Counted from the first letter of the stretch, positions 24,000 through 31,885 are shown. The stretch is 51,473 bases of DNA from an uncultured Prevotella sp. (GCA_944321295.1 CALUKU010000025.1:1-51473); one strand, 5' to 3'. Notes: a model not told the origin generated them from the sequence alone. Made by a program: numbers and translations.

Positions 24000-25284
24000 A
24001 TCCGCCCATTTCGCGTATTTCGTTCTTCAGCATTGTGTACTGCTGGAAGAGGTCGTGCACGGGTTCGTGCTCGTCGTCGTGCATGGGACTCTTCAGGTAG
24101 AACGACAACCACGTCTGTATGCCGTTCTTGCCGGCGCGCGCGGCCAGGTCGCCGAAGAGGGCAAGGTCGAGCAGCAGCGGGGCCGCGAGTATGGAGTCCT
24201 TGCAGAGGAAGTCAACCTTTATCTGCATGGGATAGCCCAACCATCCGAAGATGTCGATGTTGTCCCATCCCTCCTTGTCGTCGTTGCGCGGCGGATAATA
24301 GTTGATGCGCACCTTATGGAAGATGTCCCCATAGAGGTCGGGATAGTCTTCTTTCTTCAGTATGGTGTCTATCACGCCGAGCTTGCTCACCTCCTTGGTC
24401 TTGAAGTTCTCGGGAACGTCGAGCACGAGGCCGTCCCTGTTGCCGAGGATGTTGGTTGAGAACCATCCGCTGACGCCCAGCATACGGGTGCGGAAGGCGG
24501 CGGCGAGCACGGTCTTCATCATCGTCTGTCCGGTCTTGAAGTCCTTTCCGGCTATCGGCATGCCCGTCTTCTCGGCATACTGCCACATGGCCGGGATGTC
24601 GAGGCACGTGTTAGGCGCGCCCATTATGAACGGAGCGCCCTCGCTAAGCGCGGCGTAGGCGTAACACATCGACGGGGCTATGTGGCCGCGGTCGTCGGCC
24701 TTCATGGCCGCCTCGAAGGCGTCGAGGCTGTCGTGCACGTCCTTGCAGCGCGGCACGTAAATCTCGGTTGACGCGGCCCAGATGACAACCACGCGGCTGC
24801 ATCCGTTCTCCTGCTTGAAGCGGCGGATGTCGTCGCGCACCTGCTCCATGAGCTCCCAGCGCGTCAGGGCGGTGTCCTTTGTCCACGTGCCCTCGATGGC
24901 CTTAACGTAGTCGGGGTCGTAAACGCCGCGCATGGGCTTTATTTTCTCAAGCTCTTCCTTTACGGGGTATATGTCCCTGTCCCTCAACACCTCGCCGTGC
25001 ATGGCGCTCTCGAAGGCGTTGTCGGGTATGATGTCCCAAGCGCCGAAGACGATGTCGTCGAGCGTAGGCATGGGAACGATGTCCGCAACGTGCTTATACT
25101 GCTTGTCGGCACCCTTGCCCACGCGTATCTTAGCCATCTGCGTGACCGAGCCTACGGGCTTTCCCATGCCCTTGCGTATCATCAACACGCCGGCCATGAA
25201 CGTCGAGCTGACGTCGCCAAGGCCCACGCACAACACTCCTAACCGGCCGTCGGCCGGCTTAACGTTATTTTGCTTCATTGTCAT
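23974..25284 (-). CDS. Inositol-3-phosphate synthase
   Basis: A 436-residue NAD-dependent enzyme that turns glucose 6-phosphate into inositol 3-phosphate. The NAD-binding motif is VGLGDVSSTFMAGVLM near residues 20-36; the C-terminal part has GKDFKTGQTMMKTVLAAAF, NILGNRDG and KVDFLCKDSILAAPLLLDLALF, all expected for the family. Gut Bacteroidetes use this enzyme to make inositol lipids, including inositol sphingolipids. Unlike the published loci, the phosphatase and phosphotransferase genes are not adjacent here. It leads an operon with an anchored protein and a GH25 lysozyme. Confidence 0.93.
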   Translation of the reverse strand: MTMKQNNVKPADGRLGVLCVGLGDVSSTFMAGVLMIRKGMGKPVGSVTQMAKIRVGKGADKQYKHVADIVPMPTLDDIVFGAWDIIPDNAFESAMHGEVLRDRDIYPVKEELEKIKPMRGVYDPDYVKAIEGTWTKDTALTRWELMEQVRDDIRRFKQENGCSRVVVIWAASTEIYVPRCKDVHDSLDAFEAAMKADDRGHIAPSMCYAYAALSEGAPFIMGAPNTCLDIPAMWQYAEKTGMPIAGKDFKTGQTMMKTVLAAAFRTRMLGVSGWFSTNILGNRDGLVLDVPENFKTKEVSKLGVIDTILKKEDYPDLYGDIFHKVRINYYPPRNDDKEGWDNIDIFGWLGYPMQIKVDFLCKDSILAAPLLLDLALFGDLAARAGKNGIQTWLSFYLKSPMHDDEHEPVHDLFQQYTMLKNEIREMGGYEPDEEID

Positions 25285-25463
25285 TTTACTTTAATGTCTT
25301 TCACTTTCACATGTCGCCAACGGCGCGTCGTGCGCCGCTTGTCAGCTGCGAAAGTACAAAAAATCATCCATAGACGTACAATGTTCAACCCTTTTTGTTG
25401 AGTTTTTGATAAAAAACAGCGAATTACGGTAAACCGTCTACAATTATTACGGCGTTTCTTTAG

Positions 25464-25471
25464 TAACTTTG
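25464..25471 (+). promoter_or_regulatory. -7 box of the MalY/PatB gene
   Basis: TAACTTTG, a full match to TAnnTTTG, 27 bases before the ATG at 25499; no good TTTG at -33. An AAGGA ribosome-binding sequence lies just before the ATG. Confidence 0.6.
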
Positions 25472-25498
25472 CGCCTGACAATATTATAACCAAGGAAT

Positions 25499-26674
25499 AT
25501 GGGAAAAGCTGTTTTTAATTTTGACGAGATAGTAGACCGCCGCGGCACCGACAGCGTGAAGTGGGACGGCGGCAGTGTTGACGGCGTGCTGCCGATGTGG
25601 GTGGCTGACATGGATTTCCGCACGGCGCCGTGCGTAATCGAGGCCCTGCGCAGGCGGGTCGACCACGGCGTGTTCGGCTACGAGCACGTGCCCGACTCGT
25701 ATTACGAGGCCGTCATCAACTGGTTCGGCCGCCGCTACGGCTGGCGGATGCGGCGCGAGTGGATGATTTACACGAGCGGAGTGGTGCCCGCCGTGTCGGC
25801 CGTGATAAAGGCGATGACGTCGCCCGGCGACAAGGTGCTGGTGCAGCAGCCCGTGTACAACTGCTTCTTCTCGTCGATAAGGAACAACGGCTGCACGGCC
25901 GAGGACAACCACCTCATCTACGCCGACGGTACTTACACCGTTGACTTCGACGACTTTGAGCGGCGCGCCGCCGACCCGCAGGTCAAGGTGTTCCTGCTGT
26001 GCAACCCGCACAACCCCGCCGGACGCGTGTGGACGGCTGACGAATTGCGCCGCATGGGCGACATATGCATGAGGCACGGCGTGTTCGTCATATCCGACGA
26101 AATCCACTGCGACATCACCATGCCGGGCTACCGCTACACGCCGTTCGCGTCGCTTTCAGACGAGTTCCTCATGCACTCGGCCACATGCACGGCGCCCACC
26201 AAGACGTTCAACATAGCCGGCACGCAGATTGCCAACATAACGGCGGCCGACGACGACGTGCGCCGACGCATCGACAAGGCCATCAACATTAACGAGGTGT
26301 GCGACGTAAGCCCCTTCGGCGTGACCGCCCTGCAGGCCGCCTACAACCACGGCGAGGAGTGGCTCGGCGCGCTGCTTGACTACCTGCACGCCAACTACGA
26401 GTTCCTGCGGACGTTCTTCGCCGAGCACATGCCGCAGCTGACGGTCACCAAGCTCGAGGGCACTTACCTGGTGTGGGTGGAGTGCTCGGCACTGGGCAAG
26501 ACGTCGAAGACCATCGTAGACGAGCTGCTCCATCGTGAGAAGCTGTGGCTCAACGACGCCGACATGTACGGCGAACACGAGCGTCCCTTCGTCCGCATCA
26601 ACATAGCCTGCCCCCGCGCAACGCTCGAAAAGGGGTTGCGCCTCTTCGTCCGCTACGTCAACGGCGAGGCGTGA
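25499..26674 (+). CDS. PLP-dependent C-S lyase/aminotransferase, MalY/PatB type
   Basis: A 391-residue fold-type I pyridoxal phosphate enzyme, probably splitting cystathionine or related thioethers to homocysteine, pyruvate and ammonia. It starts with FDEIVDRRGTDSVKWDG, the MalY/PatB signature, has LPMWVADMDF at residues 36-45, CNPHNPAGRVW (near 167), SDEIHCDI (near 200) with the PLP-ring Asp-type residue, and APTKTFNIAGTQ (near 231), whose lysine binds the cofactor. It diverges from the inositol-phosphate synthase operon and converges with tatC. Confidence 0.9.
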   Translation: MGKAVFNFDEIVDRRGTDSVKWDGGSVDGVLPMWVADMDFRTAPCVIEALRRRVDHGVFGYEHVPDSYYEAVINWFGRRYGWRMRREWMIYTSGVVPAVSAVIKAMTSPGDKVLVQQPVYNCFFSSIRNNGCTAEDNHLIYADGTYTVDFDDFERRAADPQVKVFLLCNPHNPAGRVWTADELRRMGDICMRHGVFVISDEIHCDITMPGYRYTPFASLSDEFLMHSATCTAPTKTFNIAGTQIANITAADDDVRRRIDKAININEVCDVSPFGVTALQAAYNHGEEWLGALLDYLHANYEFLRTFFAEHMPQLTVTKLEGTYLVWVECSALGKTSKTIVDELLHREKLWLNDADMYGEHERPFVRINIACPRATLEKGLRLFVRYVNGEA

Positions 26675-26720
26675 CGCCGACGCTTTGGAGCAAATCTTAA
26701 CCGGATGCAAATTTAAGAAG

Positions 26721-26998
26721 TGTTCATCCGCAATTTCGTTGGATATAAATTCAATCTTACATTCATATGACAATAAAAAGGCGCAGAACTTTGTAGGGAC
26801 ATAATTTATTATGTCCGCACGTTTCGAAGAAACGTATTTTCATCGATGTTCGGATATTTATACGCCCCTCCGTGGCGTGCGGGCATAATGAACCAAAGGT
26901 CAGCGTTAAGCTAATTATGCCCCTACTATGGGTGTCTTCAGTTTGCGCTTAATTGTCAAAAACAAAGTCATACTATCCAACAGATTTGCGGATGAACC
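26721..26998. repeat. Nested palindromic composite with an interrupted arm
   Basis: Outer arms near 26727 and 26977 (TCATCCGCAATTTCGTTGGA and its near complement ending TTTGCGGATGA), then a middle pair near 26770 and 26945 (GACAAT...GCGCA), then an inner element 26793-26926 beginning GTAGGGACATAATTTATTAT. The inner element is the same family as 7604-7712, but its right arm is interrupted by about 23 foreign bases (26890-26912). Together with repeat copy 4 this fills 26675-27118, where no gene is visible. Confidence 0.75.
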
Positions 26999-27113
26999 TT
27001 AAGAGGCCGCCTTTCGGAGTGTGAAAGGCGGCCTTTTGCATCGTAAAAGGCAAGCTTTTGCAGACTGAAAGGGTACCTCTTACAAAACTATTGATTATCA
27101 ATGAGTTACAAAC
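26985..27113 (+). repeat. Dispersed multi-hairpin repeat, copy 4
   Basis: Starts GCGGATGAACCTTAAGAGGC, continues with AAAGGCGGCCTTTTGC and GTAAAAGGCAAGCTTTTGC units, and ends ATTGATTATCAATGAGTTAC. It lies between convergent genes (malY-type gene and tatC). Copy 5 shares the opening GCGGATGAA...TTAAGAGG. Confidence 0.85.
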
Positions 27114-27118
27114 ACACA

Positions 27119-27922
27119 TCAACCTCGTCCGCAATGCTTCACCACACGTATGCTGATTTCATACAGCAGGTAAAGCGGAAGCGACACTAACGTCAGGCTC
27201 AAGATGTCTTGCCCCGGCGTTATAGCGGCCGCCACTACCAGTATTGCGATAAACGCGTGCTTGCGGTAACGGGCCAGCGCGGCCGCGTTGACTATGCCCA
27301 TCTTGCCTAACACGAATGACACCGCCGGCAACTGGAACACTACGCCCATCAGCAACGTTAGCGTGGTGAACGTGGAGATGTAACTGTCAAGCGTAATGGT
27401 ACTCTCCACCCGCGACGACACGCTGTAAGTACCGAGAAAGCGGAACGACACGGGAAACAGCACATAATAGCTCACCAGCACGCCGGCCATGAACAAAAGG
27501 TAGACGGCAACGACTGCCTTGACCGAATGTTTGCGCTCGCCCGTCGTAAGGGCGGGCGACACGAAGCGGAACAATTCATAAAGAATGTAAGGCGAAGCCA
27601 CAAGCAGGCCTATGTAAACCGACGTGGTAAGATGGGTCATGAACTGGCTCGAAAGGTCGGTGGCTATCAGCTTAACGTGGAACTCCGGGAAGCGGAAGCC
27701 TGTCATTCCTACGGCCGCCGCAAGGCGTTCGATGAGCGAATACGTCACAAAGTCCCATTCGCTCGGAGCCATCAGCACACGCCACGTGGCGTCCTTGAAG
27801 CAAAACACGGCCACGGCTACGGCGCAACTGACGCCGAGAACACGGAACAACATACGGCGCAACACCTCAAGATGCCCGCCGAAAGTCATCAAGTCGTCAC
27901 CCCTGCTCTTTCGCCCCATCAT
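27119..27922 (-). CDS. tatC: Twin-arginine translocase subunit TatC
   Basis: Up to 267 residues with six hydrophobic segments; the twin-arginine signal receptor in the inner membrane. [19 protein letters not shown] at the N-terminus and [22 protein letters not shown] in the middle are conserved TatC parts. Two starts are possible: ATG at 27922, inside tatA, or ATG at 27889 (MTFGGHLE), seven bases after the tatA stop. The gene is last in the CXXX-repeat peptide operon, directly after tatA. No tatB-like second gene is present, as in minimal TatAC systems. Confidence 0.93.
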   Translation of the reverse strand: MMGRKSRGDDLMTFGGHLEVLRRMLFRVLGVSCAVAVAVFCFKDATWRVLMAPSEWDFVTYSLIERLAAAVGMTGFRFPEFHVKLIATDLSSQFMTHLTTSVYIGLLVASPYILYELFRFVSPALTTGERKHSVKAVVAVYLLFMAGVLVSYYVLFPVSFRFLGTYSVSSRVESTITLDSYISTFTTLTLLMGVVFQLPAVSFVLGKMGIVNAAALARYRKHAFIAILVVAAAITPGQDILSLTLVSLPLYLLYEISIRVVKHCGRG

Positions 27923-28175
27923 TCACTTTGCCGCCCTGCGCGCCAGCGTCCGCCTGCGCGTCGTCTTTCAGTTTGCCGTCTTTTCCTTTTTCGGCAGCCT
28001 CTTCGCCGTCTATGGCGGAGTTCACATCGTTGACGCCTTTCTTAAACTCCTTGACGCCCTGACCCAGTCCGCGCATCATCTCCGGCAACTTCTTGCCGCC
28101 GAACAGCAGCAGGGCTATGCCGCCGATGAGCAGCAGCTCCGTGGTGCCGATGAAGAGAAACATCGCTGTAATCAT
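27897..28175 (-). CDS. tatA: Twin-arginine translocase subunit TatA
   Basis: A 92-residue protein: a short N-terminal hydrophobic segment (residues about 5-23), the [16 protein letters not shown] hinge and amphipathic helix (25-40), and a charged C-terminal tail, all typical of TatA/E. It forms the pore-lining component through which folded proteins pass. Its ATG overlaps the stop of the 91-aa CXXX-system gene by four bases (ATGA), which ties Tat expression to the peptide-modification genes. Confidence 0.93.
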   Translation of the reverse strand: MITAMFLFIGTTELLLIGGIALLLFGGKKLPEMMRGLGQGVKEFKKGVNDVNSAIDGEEAAEKGKDGKLKDDAQADAGAQGGKVNDGAKEQG

Positions 28176-28447
28176 GGCTTCACAAGATAAATGTCACACG
28201 TATCGAAGTTTATCTCCCAGTTGCCGCCTTCGACGCTTTCCCATTCGTACTTCGCGCTCATGCTGTCCCACCATTGTTGAAACTTCATGCCAGTCACACC
28301 GAGGTCCTTAACTAACTTCTCATACAGTTCTTCGTTGTCGGCCGTTACTATCTTCGCCAACTCACTAAGTCCGTTGCGCCGCTCAAACAACGCCTGGATT
28401 TCGTCCTTTTCTGCGGGCGTAACCTGCCCTACTTTTGTCTTTACCAT
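28172..28447 (-). CDS. CXXX-repeat peptide modification system protein
   Basis: A 91-residue soluble, acidic protein ([20 protein letters not shown] at residues 8-27; then [23 protein letters not shown]; ending CDIYLVKP). I associate this size, sequence type and position with the small accessory protein family of CXXX-repeat peptide systems; the family name is from memory and was not searched. Its role is unknown; a precursor-binding or chaperone role is inference. Its start overlaps the end of the maturase gene by seven bases and its stop overlaps the tatA start. Confidence 0.65.
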   Translation of the reverse strand: MVKTKVGQVTPAEKDEIQALFERRNGLSELAKIVTADNEELYEKLVKDLGVTGMKFQQWWDSMSAKYEWESVEGGNWEINFDTCDIYLVKP

Positions 28448-29382
28448 TCTTTTCTTACTTCAAAAGGGTCTAAATAATCTATTTCTTTTATCTCTTCCTT
28501 GCCGGGCAAGAACGTGCCGTGCTTCCTTATAGCCGTGAGCAACAGGCGCGCGGCGTTGCGCTCAAGGTGTGCCATGACGCATTGTTCGTGCGACGGCGTG
28601 TTGACTTCGAGCGTCGTCTTGCGGTTCAGCCACACGCAACGGCGGCACTGGTAAGCGTCGCAGCGGCGGCAGAGCGGAGCGTGGTCGAGCTTGTAAAGTT
28701 GTGAGTTCTTGATGTCAAGGCCGTCCTCTAAACTACCCACGGCGTAACCTCCATCCTGCTGGTAGAACGCCGGGCAGACGTAAAACCGGCCGTCGGGCGC
28801 AAGCGTTATGTTCGTTTCGCCCGCCCCGCAGTTGTTCATCTTGTCGAGCATAATCCTGTCCGTCAGGATGTTAAGCTGCGGCTGACGGCCTTCTGTGTAC
28901 ATCCGTTCTACGTCCTTTGCCAATGCTTCCAGCACGTTTTTATACTTTGTGAAGTCTTCATCGGTTAAAGTTTCCACGTCGGTCAGCACAATGTTCAGCC
29001 TCGTTGCGTTTTCAAGCAGCCTCACTATGGCGTCGTGCCCGGCGAACATCTCATCCTTCGTCAGGCGCAACAAGTAAGTCTTACCGTCGCAAATGCCGTC
29101 GCCGCCCTGTGGCAGACCGTCAATCACCACCACGTCAGCCCCCTCGGCCATGCTTGCGGGCTTTATCTTGGTGTGGTCGACGGCCTCAATCACTTCGTTG
29201 TATTCATCCGGCATGGCATAGTCGGGATAAACAAACTGGATGTTGAGGTTCTCCTTCATGCCGTAAAGAATGCCGGCCTTCAGCGTTTCCAGTGGCATCA
29301 GCCGCCGCTCCTTGCGCCCGTTGGCGTTATGGCAGAACGTCACAGACGTGTCGTCGAGCAATATAATAAGGTACTGTATCAT
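28441..29382 (-). CDS. CXXX-repeat peptide maturase (SPASM-like, no radical SAM cysteines)
   Basis: 313 residues from the ATG at 29382 (MIQYLIILLDD), chosen because it lies four bases after the radical SAM gene stop; a longer frame to 29448 would overlap that gene. The C-terminal half has a SPASM-like cysteine pattern: NNCGAGETNITLAPDGRFYVC, then CRRCDAYQCRRC and a late Cys (HEQC). The N-terminal half lacks a CxxxCxxC cluster, so it cannot start radical chemistry alone. It could hold auxiliary iron-sulfur clusters and act with the radical SAM enzyme. The family identification is from memory of CXXX-repeat systems. Confidence 0.75.
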   Translation of the reverse strand: MIQYLIILLDDTSVTFCHNANGRKERRLMPLETLKAGILYGMKENLNIQFVYPDYAMPDEYNEVIEAVDHTKIKPASMAEGADVVVIDGLPQGGDGICDGKTYLLRLTKDEMFAGHDAIVRLLENATRLNIVLTDVETLTDEDFTKYKNVLEALAKDVERMYTEGRQPQLNILTDRIMLDKMNNCGAGETNITLAPDGRFYVCPAFYQQDGGYAVGSLEDGLDIKNSQLYKLDHAPLCRRCDAYQCRRCVWLNRKTTLEVNTPSHEQCVMAHLERNAARLLLTAIRKHGTFLPGKEEIKEIDYLDPFEVRKEW

Positions 29383-29386
29383 CTGC

Positions 29387-30607
29387 TTAGCATTTTGCGG
29401 GGTTAAACTTTGGCTTGTTGGCCTCGTAGTCTTCACGAGCCTCCTCAAGCTCCAACTTGCGGAACAGCTTGTTCCAATAATAATTGTTGGCCCTCACCCT
29501 CGCCTTGTGCATCAGGCAGATGGCCGTAGAGCGTTGGTAAATCGTGGGCGTGTCGGCGGCGTCGTAGTTCTCGCCTTGGCACCAGGCGCAGCCTTCGGCC
29601 ACCTCGCAGTCGATGCACTTCTGCGGCGACTGCGTGCAGCGGTCAAGCGTAAGGAATGGACGCAGCTTGTTTTTGTCAATGCCGTCACGAACATTTCCTA
29701 TTATCCAAGCCTTCTTTTCGCGGAGCGAATATTGCGCAAAGCGCGTGCAGGGATAAAAGTTGCCCTCGGCGTCAACGGCAAGCATCTTGCCCGCCCCGCA
29801 CCAGTTCTGGTTCTGCGTGACGCAATCGAGCGGTTTGCCAAGGTGTTCAGAGAAGAACGAACAGGCATAGTCCTTGTAATAACCACCGTCGATAATCTCG
29901 TCGGCCAGCTGCATCAGCTGGTCCTCAAACAGCAAGTCGTCGTTCTTCTGCCATACATCCTCAAACACGCAGTTGATGTTCACCTCGTGGATACCGAGCG
30001 AATACAGGTGCATCACGCTCTCCTTTATGTAAGGAATATCCGCGCTGCTTATCGTAACCTTTGTGCCCGCGCCGGGAAACTGCTCAAGCCACAGCGGTAT
30101 GTTGCGCACTACGTCGGCGTAAGACCCGCGCCCGTCACCCTTGTAAATGCGGTTAAGGTCGTGCTTCTTTTCCGTGCCGTCAATGGTAATTCCGATGGAA
30201 AGGTGCTCACGGTTCTTCTTGATGAACCGCTGCACCTTGTCCGTGTGGTAATTGATACCGTTCGTGGAGAACGAGAAGCGGTAGGAGTTGAACCAGTGGT
30301 GATTCCTGCGGAACATCTCAATCTTAAGGTAGTCGCAGATCTTATCAATCAAGTCTATCTCCAAGAAAGGCTCTCCGCCGATGAAATCCCATACGACACT
30401 CCCCTCGCGCATATCCTCCTCGTGGTCGAGGATGTAGTCGATGGCCTGCTTAGCAACCTCCCAAGACATCCTCTCCTTCGAGTTCTTGCCCACGAGATAG
30501 CAGTATTTGCAGGCCAGCTGGCAATCCTTCGTGACGATAAACGTGATGTTCTTGGCCATGCCATACTGCCAACCTTTGTCGTTTTCTTTAATAACTTTCA
30601 TTGGCAT
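29387..30607 (-). CDS. Radical SAM/SPASM peptide maturase of the CXXX-repeat system
   Basis: A 406-residue enzyme with the radical SAM cluster C29-x3-C33-x2-C36 (KDCQLACKYCYL), a WDFIGGEPFLE motif near residue 75 (the GGE motif that binds S-adenosylmethionine), and a C-terminal SPASM region with WCGAGKMLAVDAEGNFYPC, then CTQSPQKCIDCEVAEGCAWC. Such enzymes modify ribosomal peptides, often linking cysteine sulfur to a carbon of another residue. Here the likely substrates are the two Cys-rich precursors just upstream. The start codon overlaps the precursor stop by one base (TAATG), so the two are translationally coupled. Confidence 0.9.
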   Translation of the reverse strand: MPMKVIKENDKGWQYGMAKNITFIVTKDCQLACKYCYLVGKNSKERMSWEVAKQAIDYILDHEEDMREGSVVWDFIGGEPFLEIDLIDKICDYLKIEMFRRNHHWFNSYRFSFSTNGINYHTDKVQRFIKKNREHLSIGITIDGTEKKHDLNRIYKGDGRGSYADVVRNIPLWLEQFPGAGTKVTISSADIPYIKESVMHLYSLGIHEVNINCVFEDVWQKNDDLLFEDQLMQLADEIIDGGYYKDYACSFFSEHLGKPLDCVTQNQNWCGAGKMLAVDAEGNFYPCTRFAQYSLREKKAWIIGNVRDGIDKNKLRPFLTLDRCTQSPQKCIDCEVAEGCAWCQGENYDAADTPTIYQRSTAICLMHKARVRANNYYWNKLFRKLELEEAREDYEANKPKFNPAKC

Positions 30608-30939
30608 TAATACTTATTGCCTCCGCTACAACTGTTGTAGCATGTATCAGCACAACCGTTCTTACAGCCGCCACGGCACGTTTCTGTACACATAGTTTTA
30701 CAACCTAAATAGCAAGATGTCTTGCATCCGGCATGGCAGTCGCCTAAACATGTAAAATCACATGCTCCACTGCAAGATGTCATGCAGGCATAAGCGCAAC
30801 CGTAAATACAATTTGTAGGTGTTTTTCCTTCTGCTTTTTCTAAATGTAACGCACCTAAAACAACACCTCCGATAACTGGCAATATTTTCTTTAATGATTT
30901 CTTAAAGAATTGCCTTCTTGAAAACAAATCATTCTCCAT
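30607..30939 (-). CDS. CXXX-repeat RiPP precursor A with twin-arginine leader
   Basis: 110 residues from the ATG at 30939 (a TTG two codons upstream gives a longer frame). The leader contains SRRQFFKK (residues 7-14), a hydrophobic stretch (about 19-31) and HLEKA, where a signal peptidase could cut. After KTPTN come 16 cysteines at residues 44 to 104 with exactly three residues between each pair. Spacer residues are mostly small, polar or charged (Gly, Ala, Thr, Ser, Asp, Lys). It is the direct partner of the radical SAM gene. Its function (metal binding, antibacterial, surface) is unknown. Base composition is more AT-rich than its neighbours. Confidence 0.88.
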   Translation of the reverse strand: MENDLFSRRQFFKKSLKKILPVIGGVVLGALHLEKAEGKTPTNCIYGCAYACMTSCSGACDFTCLGDCHAGCKTSCYLGCKTMCTETCRGGCKNGCADTCYNSCSGGNKY

Positions 30940-31018
30940 TTTCAATTACAGGTTAATATTTGTACAGAATGAAGTATCCCAATGGCTTATCATGGGAATA
31001 CTTCATTTTTTACTACAT

Positions 31019-31318
31019 TTACTTTGAACCGTGGTAACACGAGCCTGAACACGAGTATCTGCATTGTCCTTGGCAACCTTCGTCACAACCTCCGAGACAA
31101 CTTCTTACACATCGTCCTTGACAAGTTCCTTGACATCCATCACGACATGCTAAGCTACACCCATAATCACATCCCATCGGAGTTTTTTCAACAGCCTTAA
31201 CAATACTTGGCGCACCGGCCAAAACTATTGCACCAACAACCGGCAACGCCGCTTTTGCCGCTTTTTTGAAGAAGTCCCTGCGTGACTGGAGTTCTTCTTT
31301 TCTCTTATTCTCTTCCAT
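31019..31318 (-). CDS. CXXX-repeat RiPP precursor B with twin-arginine leader
   Basis: 99 residues from the ATG at 31318 (MEENKRKEELQ); an upstream in-frame extension to 31444 runs through the structured leader and is probably not translated. The leader has SRRDFFKK at residues 12-19, a hydrophobic stretch (about 24-37) and SIVKA before VEKTP. Twelve cysteines follow at 50 to 94, each four residues apart. Spacers are Gly/Gln/Arg/Ser-rich. Precursor A shares KTP, CxYGC and the overall layout, so the two are paralogues. The gene comes first in the operon, 79 bases before precursor A. Confidence 0.88.
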   Translation of the reverse strand: MEENKRKEELQSRRDFFKKAAKAALPVVGAIVLAGAPSIVKAVEKTPMGCDYGCSLACRDGCQGTCQGRCVRSCLGGCDEGCQGQCRYSCSGSCYHGSK

Positions 31319-31677
31319 GATATTGAGTTTAGAAGCCGCCCTATGAACTCCCGAAGTCAGGCAAATAAGAAGGTTGGGATAAGATACTAAAAAAGACGTG
31401 GGAGTTTCTACTTCTCGCTTATCCCGACTTTCAGGCTCTCGCATTGCCTCTCTCTCAGGATAAGCAACGCAGTTAGCCCACGCCGTGACATATTATAATA
31501 AGGTATGGATACAATGCACCCATACGGATATAATACATCCCACGTGGACGTTTCGTTGCCGTAACCTTCCGAGAGAGTTCAAATTTGCGAGATTTGAAAG
31601 TCAGAAGATAACGTTCGTAAACGTCCTTTCTAATAAATAACCCACAAGCCCATACAACCGGGCTAACTGGGTTGTTG
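31319..31677 (-). ncRNA. Candidate structured leader RNA of the CXXX-repeat operon
   Basis: The stretch between promoter and first precursor can form, on the minus strand: hairpin 31639-31644/31668-31673 with inner 31647-31651/31660-31664; helix 31546-31553/31619-31626 (8 bp) enclosing 31560-31569/31604-31613 and 31578-31584/31592-31598; helix 31396-31403/31538-31545 (ACGTGGGA) enclosing 31491-31497/31529-31535 with 31503-31508/31520-31525, and 31441-31447/31464-31470. A T6 run (31389-31394) follows the large helix. The segment 31418-31425 (GGGATAAG on the minus strand) can pair with 31458-31464 or with 31376-31383, but not both. It may be a free RNA ending at the T run or a leader switch. 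Confidence 0.6.
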
Positions 31678-31708
31678 CAAAGTTAATGAATTTTATATTA
31701 AGCGCAAA
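31678..31708 (-). promoter_or_regulatory. Promoter of the CXXX-repeat operon or its leader RNA
   Basis: On the minus strand TTTG (31705-31708) and TAACTTTG (31678-31685) are separated by exactly 19 bases, a full match to the Bacteroidetes vegetative promoter. It points to precursor B, about 350 bases away, through the structured leader. Confidence 0.75.
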
Positions 31709-31754
31709 ATGTTTACAAATAAAAAATTAAATACTTTTGTTATTTAGCCAACCG

Positions 31755-31885
31755 AACTGCGGATGAATTTTAAGAGGTCGCCTTTCGCACTCCGAAAGGC
31801 GGCCTTTTGCGTCGTAAAAGGCAAGCTTTTGCTGGCTGAAAGGCGGCATATTGGTAATCGGCTGACTATCAGCACGATACGCAGA
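31755..31885 (+). repeat. Dispersed multi-hairpin repeat, copy 5
   Basis: Opens GCGGATGAATTTTAAGAGGT, continues with AAAGGCGGCCTTTTGC and GTAAAAGGCAAGCTTTTGC, and ends in CTGACTATCAGCACGATACG. It lies between the divergent CXXX-repeat operon and rnr. The bases from here to the rnr start hold no gene; TAACTTCG at about 32020 is a weak candidate -7 box for rnr. Confidence 0.85.

Noticed and set aside
29270-30610. 446-residue + strand frame opposite the radical SAM gene
   Set aside because: The minus strand carries clear radical SAM and SPASM motifs; the + frame shows no family pattern.
31319-31444. N-terminal extension of precursor B from 31444
   Set aside because: The added residues come from the structured leader; the ATG at 31318 gives a clean leader peptide with the twin-arginine motif near the start.
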